Assembly (NCBI GenBank): GCA_018065765.1
Contig: JAGHSR010000133.1
Coordinates: 1-8,487 of the forward strand
Origin: Candidatus Colicola coprequi
Lineage (GTDB): Bacteria > Bacteroidota > Bacteroidia > Bacteroidales > Paludibacteraceae
Length of the DNA: 8,487 nucleotides
Direction: 5' to 3'
Part shown: piece by piece, positions 5,283-8,487 of the stretch
Layout of the letters: each line of letters starts with the position of its first letter
Numbering within the stretch: position 1 is the first letter of the stretch
Notes under the pieces: generated by a model
Databases searched by the model: none
What the model was told of the DNA's origin: nothing
The model's input: only the letters and a program-made list of their open reading frames with translations
Made by a program: the position numbers and the translations under genes

Positions 5283-6773
5283 CTATCGTAACAGTTCCAA
5301 ACCGAAAAAGTGGTGCACGGGTCCGAAGCCGTGACCTATCTCGTATTGAACTCCGGCATCAATGGCTTGGGTGATATATTGTTTGCCCTGCTCAACTGCT
5401 TGCGGCAATTGGTATCCGCGTGCCAAATAACTTGCTACTGCGGAGGATAGGGTGCAACCTGTGCCGTGGGTGTTGCGAGAATAAACACGTTGCGATGGAA
5501 ATTGGTATAAACGGCTCTCTTCGTAGTCATAGAAAATATCCACCAATTGGTCTTCCTTTAGGTGACCGGCTTTCAGTAGCACCGAGGTTTGGCACTTGTT
5601 TGCCAAATCTTTTGCCGCATCCGGCAAGTCGGCTTGACAAGTGAGAGGTCTTCCCAACAGAATTTCTGCTTCGGGGATATTGGGCGTAATCACGCGAGCC
5701 AGCGGCATCAGTTCTGTCATAAGGGCAGCAATCGCATCTTCTTCGATGAGACGATGACCGGACGTAGATACCATGACAGGATCCAGCACAATGTTCTTTA
5801 TTTTATACTCGCGCAAGGTATCGGCTACTGCTTTTACCACTTCCGAAGAGTGCAACATTCCTATTTTGACGGCATCTACTCCAATATCGTCTATCACGGC
5901 GCGTATTTGCCCTGTGATGGTGGGAATAGAGATAGCTTCTACACTTTGCACGCCCAAGGTGTTTTGAACCGTTACCGCCGTGATGGCAGATGCTGCATAA
6001 CACCCTAATGCAGAGATGGTCTTGATGTCCGCCTGTACACCGGCACCGCCTCCGGAATCACTTCCTGCTATAGTCAACACTCGCTTGTATTTGGCAGATG
6101 GGGATTGGGCTTTCGTTTCCGTTATGGTTGTGGTTGTCGTTGTGGTTGTCGTTGTCGTTCCCGTTCTCATCCCTTTCGCTGCCAGATAAGGGTCTTCTGC
6201 TGATATAATCTCCGACACGACAGCCACTCCCTGCACGCCGGTTGCCCGAACCGCTTCTACATTGTCTGCATGAATACCTCCAATGGCTACGGCAGGATGA
6301 CGGCTGAGGTGCACAGCCTCGCGTGTCCCGTCCAGACCGAATGGTCGTGCGGTATCCTGCTTGGTCGGCGTGGCAAATAGGGGAGAAATGCCTATGTAAT
6401 CGACATCCAATGAATTGGCAACGTCTATGTCTTGCATAGACTCAACCGACAAACCGATAATCTTGTCTTTGCCCATCAGACGTCTTACTTCCTTGTAAGG
6501 CATGTCGCTTTGTCCGATATGTACGCCATCAGCGTCCACAGCAAGCGCCACATCGACGCGGTCGTTGATGATAAGTGGAACACCGGTTCCTTGCAGAACT
6601 TGTTTGAGTGCCGTTGCCTGCTCTATAAATTCCTGTGTAGAACAGTTCTTTTCACGCAGTTGAACCATGGTCACTCCACCGCGAACAGCCTGACGAACAA
6701 TCTCTGTCAAACTTCTTCCTGCTGCCAAAGAGCGGTCTGTTACTAAATATAGCGATAAATCAAATGTTTTCAT
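5283..6773 (-). CDS. thiED: ThiE-ThiD fusion: thiamin-phosphate synthase / HMP(-P) kinase
   Basis: This 496-residue cytosolic bifunctional enzyme joins two complete domains. Residues 1-203 are ThiE, which couples HMP-PP and thiazole phosphate into thiamin phosphate. Landmarks are LYLVTDR (8-14), VQLREK (37-42), INDRVDVALAV (69-79), HIGQSDMP (85-92), GISPLFATPTK (128-138) and VAIGGI (162-167). Residues 231-490 are ThiD, which phosphorylates HMP and then HMP-P. Landmarks are VLTIAGSDSGGGAGVQADIK (232-251), VLDPVMVSTSG (329-339) and the anion-hole NTHGTGCTLSSA (434-445). The linker (204-230) has eleven consecutive Thr residues encoded by a hexamer array. The domain order is ThiE first, opposite to the ThiD-ThiE order of the plant TH1-type enzymes. 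The ATG at 6773 overlaps the end of thiM by 14 nt, so translation is probably coupled and the gene shares the TPP riboswitch upstream of thiM. Confidence 0.95.
   Translation of the reverse strand: MKTFDLSLYLVTDRSLAAGRSLTEIVRQAVRGGVTMVQLREKNCSTQEFIEQATALKQVLQGTGVPLIINDRVDVALAVDADGVHIGQSDMPYKEVRRLMGKDKIIGLSVESMQDIDVANSLDVDYIGISPLFATPTKQDTARPFGLDGTREAVHLSRHPAVAIGGIHADNVEAVRATGVQGVAVVSEIISAEDPYLAAKGMRTGTTTTTTTTTTTITETKAQSPSAKYKRVLTIAGSDSGGGAGVQADIKTISALGCYAASAITAVTVQNTLGVQSVEAISIPTITGQIRAVIDDIGVDAVKIGMLHSSEVVKAVADTLREYKIKNIVLDPVMVSTSGHRLIEEDAIAALMTELMPLARVITPNIPEAEILLGRPLTCQADLPDAAKDLANKCQTSVLLKAGHLKEDQLVDIFYDYEESRLYQFPSQRVYSRNTHGTGCTLSSAVASYLARGYQLPQAVEQGKQYITQAIDAGVQYEIGHGFGPVHHFFGLELLR
6110..6169. 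repeat. Hexamer array encoding the poly-Thr linker of ThiE-ThiD
   Basis: About ten hexamers of type TTGTCG / TTGTGG / TTCCCG / TTATGG lie in a row on the plus strand. On the coding strand the frame gives ACG/ACA/ACC Thr codons, eleven in succession. It shares AACGGGAACGACAACG (coding strand) with the linker array of the M6 peptidase gene. Confidence 0.85.
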
Positions 6774-7620
6774 TCTCGTTTTCGTTTTCGTTGTGGTTTT
6801 CGTTGTGGTTCTCGTTTTCGTTCCCTATTGCGTATATCTGATCCAAAAAGTTTTGCCTGAACGAGCCTGGTCCTTGGGCTATCTCAGCGGCTTTTTCTCC
6901 ACATAGTCCCATTAGCGTAAACGTGCTGACCGCTGCTCGCATAGCGTCTGGCTGAACAGCCGCCATAGCCGCCATCAAGGCAGACTCACCGCAACCCATC
7001 GCGGTTACATATTTCATCAAGGGTGAACCCCCATGCACTTGTTCTGTATGCAATCCATCGGTAATGTAGTCTGTCGCACCGCTGATGGCAATGACACATC
7101 CTATCTCTTTGGCTTTTCGCTCGGCTGCGGCTACTACCGTGGAGGAATCAATGGTACTGTCCACTCCGCGACCATCCACCCTGCATTTTGCATTGTGCAT
7201 TGTGCATTCCCCTCCATCACCTGCTAAAACAGCTATCTCCGAGGCGTTGCCACGAATGATGGTTGGTGTCCATTGGCTCAATAGTTGCTGAACGCTTTGT
7301 TCGCGGTAGCGACTGGAACCTATTCCCACAGGATCCAATACGATGGGACGGTGTTGTTGCTGATAAACAGAACCGGCTGCTAACATGGTTTGCAACTGGC
7401 TATCGTCTATCGTACCGATATTGATAACAAGAGACTCGGCACTACGGGAGAGGTCTGTCACTTCCTGTAGAACCGAGGACATGATAGGCGAGGCTCCGGC
7501 AGCCAATAGCAGATTAGCCGTCCAGTCCATCGCGACTTGATTGGTTATACAATGCACCAGAGGGTGCGAACGACGAAGACACTGTAGGTCTTCCTGTAAA
7601 AAAGAAAGTTTATCCATCAT
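6760..7620 (-). CDS. thiM: Hydroxyethylthiazole kinase ThiM
   Basis: ThiM phosphorylates 4-methyl-5-(2-hydroxyethyl)thiazole for salvage into thiamin. This 286-residue copy keeps the family motifs: LVHCITNQVAMDWTAN (21-36), GASPIM (42-47), VLDPVGIGSSRYR (94-106), RGNASEIAVLAG (123-134), GATDYITDG (181-189) and the anion-hole TAMGCGESAL (206-215) with the expected Cys at 210. Two parts are foreign to the family. One is an insert around 138-146 (ECTMHNAKC) encoded by a 7-bp tandem array. The other is a C-terminal tail of alternating Asn-Glu/His (267-285) encoded by a hexamer array. They explain why it is some 15-20 residues longer than usual. The first two codons are both ATG (7620 and 7617); the second has the better spacing to the AGG at 7627-7625. 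A TPP aptamer ends 2 nt upstream. The 3' end overlaps the ThiE-ThiD gene by 14 nt. Confidence 0.95.
   Translation of the reverse strand: MMDKLSFLQEDLQCLRRSHPLVHCITNQVAMDWTANLLLAAGASPIMSSVLQEVTDLSRSAESLVINIGTIDDSQLQTMLAAGSVYQQQHRPIVLDPVGIGSSRYREQSVQQLLSQWTPTIIRGNASEIAVLAGDGGECTMHNAKCRVDGRGVDSTIDSSTVVAAAERKAKEIGCVIAISGATDYITDGLHTEQVHGGSPLMKYVTAMGCGESALMAAMAAVQPDAMRAAVSTFTLMGLCGEKAAEIAQGPGSFRQNFLDQIYAIGNENENHNENHNENENENENI
6773..6820. repeat. Hexamer array encoding the Asn-Glu/His tail of ThiM
   Basis: Eight hexamers run in a row on the plus strand: TTCTCG, TTTTCG, TTTTCG, TTGTGG, TTTTCG, TTGTGG, TTCTCG and TTTTCG. On the coding strand the frame gives GAA/GAG-AAC and CAC-AAC codons, hence the N-E-N-E-N-H tail. 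Its downstream edge coincides with the start codon of the ThiE-ThiD gene. Confidence 0.85.
7182..7209. repeat. 7-bp TGCATTG array inside thiM
   Basis: Four consecutive heptamers lie on the plus strand: TGCATTT, TGCATTG, TGCATTG and TGCATTC. The array is 28 bp long, which is not a multiple of three, yet the thiM frame is intact on both sides. It encodes ECTMHNAKC between the conserved GNASEI-LAG and GVDS segments. Confidence 0.85.
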
Positions 7621-7622
7621 TT

Positions 7623-7697
7623 TTCCTAAACAGCATTATCTGTTCGAGGTTCCAAGGGTCTTATCTCAGCCGCTTATGCAGCACCCCTAAATAGGAA
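7623..7697 (-). promoter_or_regulatory. TPP riboswitch (THI-box) controlling thiM and thiED
   Basis: The minus strand carries the THI-box landmarks in order: GGGGTGC, CTGAGAT (7669-7663, the pyrimidine-sensing loop), ACCCTTGGAACCT (7659-7647) and GATAATGC (around 7640-7633). AACAG and CTGTT pair on either side of the last block. The closing helix P1 is a perfect 6-bp match, TTCCTA (7697-7692) with TAGGAA (7628-7623). The aptamer ends 2 nt before the first thiM ATG, and the AGG in its P1 3' strand is the only Shine-Dalgarno-like sequence. Binding of TPP should therefore close the ribosome site directly; there is no room for a separate expression platform or terminator. The aptamer starts only 20 nt after the pspC stop. 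Confidence 0.93.
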
Positions 7698-7717
7698 CAG
7701 TTTTTTTTAAGAAGCCC

Positions 7718-7909
7718 TTATACTTCTTTTTGGGGCATGATGATACACATGATGATGTATAACAGCACGCCGGGGAAACATGCGGTAAAGAGTGTGAGGG
7801 CAACGTAGGCTATACGTGTCAGCGTCGCGTCCCAACCGAAATATTCAGCGATGCCGGAGCAGACACCGGCCACCATCTTGTTAGTGGACTTTGTCAGTTT
7901 CTTTTCCAT
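7718..7909 (-). CDS. PspC-domain small membrane protein
   Basis: The 63-residue protein consists of one PspC domain: KLTKSTNKMVAGVCSGIAEY (4-23), FGWDATLTRIAYVALTLFTA (24-43), then a single strong membrane segment (about 33-58) ending in IIMP. Stand-alone PspC proteins sit in the inner membrane. In proteobacteria the domain belongs to the phage-shock envelope-stress system, but the function of single-domain copies in Bacteroidetes is not settled. The reading frame is open upstream to 8074, but that extension would run through the promoter at 7952-7983 and has no family similarity. The ATG at 7909 gives the canonical domain start and a leader of about 36 nt. The thiM riboswitch begins 20 nt after the stop, and no intervening terminator is visible. 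Confidence 0.92.
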   Translation of the reverse strand: MEKKLTKSTNKMVAGVCSGIAEYFGWDATLTRIAYVALTLFTACFPGVLLYIIMCIIMPQKEV

Positions 7910-7951
7910 AGTTTGTATATACGAAATTTGTTGATTTTTATGTTTGGAGTG

Positions 7952-7983
7952 CAAAGATACTGCATATTTCTGACATGTGCAAA
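7952..7983 (-). promoter_or_regulatory. Bacteroidetes-type promoter of pspC
   Basis: On the minus strand TTTG (7983-7980), exactly 20 bp and TATCTTTG (7959-7952) form a near-perfect -33/-7 pair. Transcription would begin near 7945. It decides the pspC start at 7909 and may also feed the thi genes downstream. Confidence 0.8.
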
Positions 7984-8086
7984 TCTTTTCCTTGCTTTTG
8001 CATATTTTATCTTGTGTTTGCAAAAAACAAAAGGGTGTATCGTAATGGCTGAGGTACACATACATCAGCATCAAGATAGCTGAATG

Positions 8087-8130
8087 TTACGTTTATCTTA
8101 CGTTGATGTTACGTTTATCTTACGTTATTG
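8087..8130. repeat. Four 11-bp phased TTACGTT repeats upstream of the pspC promoter
   Basis: TTACGTTTATC, TTACGTTGATG, TTACGTTTATC and TTACGTTATTG follow each other without a gap, so TTACGTT starts at 8087, 8098, 8109 and 8120. It can also be seen as a 22-bp unit repeated twice with one mismatch. The 11-bp spacing is close to one helical turn, so the cores lie on one face of the DNA. The array is about 105-150 bp upstream of the pspC -33 box. Confidence 0.8.
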
Positions 8131-8200
8131 ATACGGGAAAGAGCCGAAAGATATAGCGGTGTCAGAAGAAATGTATCGCTTAAGATATAAACGCTAAACG

Positions 8201-8232
8201 AAGAGGGCGTGCCTATGACGACACACCCTCTT
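8201..8232 (-). terminator. Hairpin terminator of the exported-protein gene
   Basis: On the minus strand AAGAGGGTGTGTC pairs with GGCACGCCCTCTT over 13 positions (two G-U pairs) around the 6-nt loop GTCATA, 24 nt after the stop codon at 8257. The U-tract is weak and interrupted (CGTTTAGCGTTTAT), so termination may be partial, but the stem is the strongest in the window. Confidence 0.7.
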
Positions 8233-8256
8233 GTGGATACAGTTAGATATATTTTT

Positions 8257-8487
8257 CTACTTTAGCATAGTTCCCATCGTATTATATATGTGTCCGTCAC
8301 GAATGATGATGACTTGACCGTGATAAAGCATTTTGTGTGTAGTCGACTCCGATGATTTAGTGTCAGATAGCGCTGTAGTAGGTCCGGGTGTTGGATGTGG
8401 CAGTTCATCTCCCTCATAGAAACGAACAGCTACATCGTCGTAAGCAAAGTACGCCGGTTGTGAGAATCCGTAACCATTGTCGCTACT
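8257..8487 (-). CDS. C-terminal part of a probable exported protein with conserved tail (partial)
   Basis: The last 76 codons of a gene that enters from the right edge, ending with TAG at 8259-8257. The visible protein has three parts. Residues 1-29 contain NGYGFSQPAYFAYDDVAVRF, which looks like the end of a beta-rich surface domain; it is reminiscent of the closing strand of DUF4465-type domains, but this is a low-confidence impression. A Pro/Thr/Ser-rich linker follows (about 30-50, PHPTPGPTT and on). Last comes the tail KMLYHGQVIIIRDGHIYN, then TMGTMLK. The tail aligns with that of the M6 peptidase in this window (G-Q, II-R-G, YN, G shared). The position after a low-complexity linker at the extreme C-terminus suggests a sorting or anchoring role on an exported protein. 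The N-terminus, signal peptide and main domain are outside the window. Confidence 0.8.
   Translation of the reverse strand, partial: SSDNGYGFSQPAYFAYDDVAVRFYEGDELPHPTPGPTTALSDTKSSESTTHKMLYHGQVIIIRDGHIYNTMGTMLK

Larger units (their letters stand above)
7910..8256. other. Gene-free interval upstream of pspC
   Basis: This 347-bp stretch carries the pspC leader and promoter (7952-7983), a four-copy 11-bp phased repeat (8087-8130) and the terminator of the upstream gene (8201-8232). I found no credible coding sequence or structured RNA in the rest of it. Confidence 0.7.

Noticed and set aside
7709..7728. AAGAAG/CTTCTT hairpin between pspC and the riboswitch
   Set aside because: The U-tract follows only on the plus strand, where there is no gene to terminate. 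On the minus strand it is followed by A residues, so it is not a terminator for pspC.
7910..8074. Upstream in-frame extension of the PspC protein by 55 residues
   Set aside because: It would include the well-formed promoter at 7952-7983, has no family similarity, and the ATG at 7909 starts exactly at the canonical domain.
8084..8127. 22-bp direct repeat considered as a CRISPR fragment
   Set aside because: The two units are contiguous with no spacers and contain an internal 11-bp period. There are no cas genes.

Overview
The window looks like a chromosomal segment of a member of the Bacteroidales. Three clear Bacteroidetes-type promoters support this (a -33 TTTG/TTG box, 19-20 bp, then a -7 TAnnTTTG box). 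So do the recognisable protein families, including an M6 peptidase and a second protein that share a C-terminal tail of the NGQxxIIRxGxxYN type. I could not place it more finely. Every gene I can support lies on the minus strand, so transcription runs from high to low coordinates.

In transcription order: (1) 8487-8257 is the C-terminal end of a probable exported protein, closed by a strong hairpin terminator at 8201-8232. (2) 8256-7910 is a gene-free stretch with a four-copy, 11-bp-phased TTACGTT repeat and the promoter of a 63-residue PspC-domain membrane protein (7909-7718). (3) Twenty bases later a TPP riboswitch aptamer (7697-7623) abuts thiM (7620-6760). thiM overlaps a ThiE-ThiD fusion gene (6773-5283). 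Together these form a TPP-controlled thiamin salvage unit: ThiM phosphorylates the thiazole alcohol, ThiD phosphorylates HMP, and ThiE joins the two. No separate promoter is visible between pspC and the aptamer.

(4) A second promoter (5188-5159) drives an AraC-type regulator (5109-4264). It is followed 24 bp later by a secreted M6-type metallopeptidase (4239-2539), then a cation diffusion facilitator (2451-1543), an ECF-like sigma factor (1479-1012), and, 2 bp further on, a four-helix membrane protein with a glycine zipper (1009-428) that may be the partner of the sigma factor. (5) After a gene-free stretch (427-95) with a GC-rich hairpin and repeats, a third promoter (199-168) drives a GatB/YqeY family gene that runs off the left end.

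The most unusual property of the window is its load of unrelated short-period tandem arrays: 6-mer, 7-mer, 9-mer, 10-mer and 11-mer. Several sit inside genes, exactly at inter-domain linkers, loops or ends. One hexamer family (AACGAC/AACGAA/AACCAC on the coding strand) occurs in three genes and is read in different frames as poly-Thr or as Asn-Glu/His runs. A 9-mer family with a CTAT/TATAGG core occurs both in an intergenic region and, in frame, in the M6 propeptide. A 7-mer TGCATTG array has inserted a loop in ThiM. I saw no defence system, CRISPR array, IS element, tRNA or rRNA.
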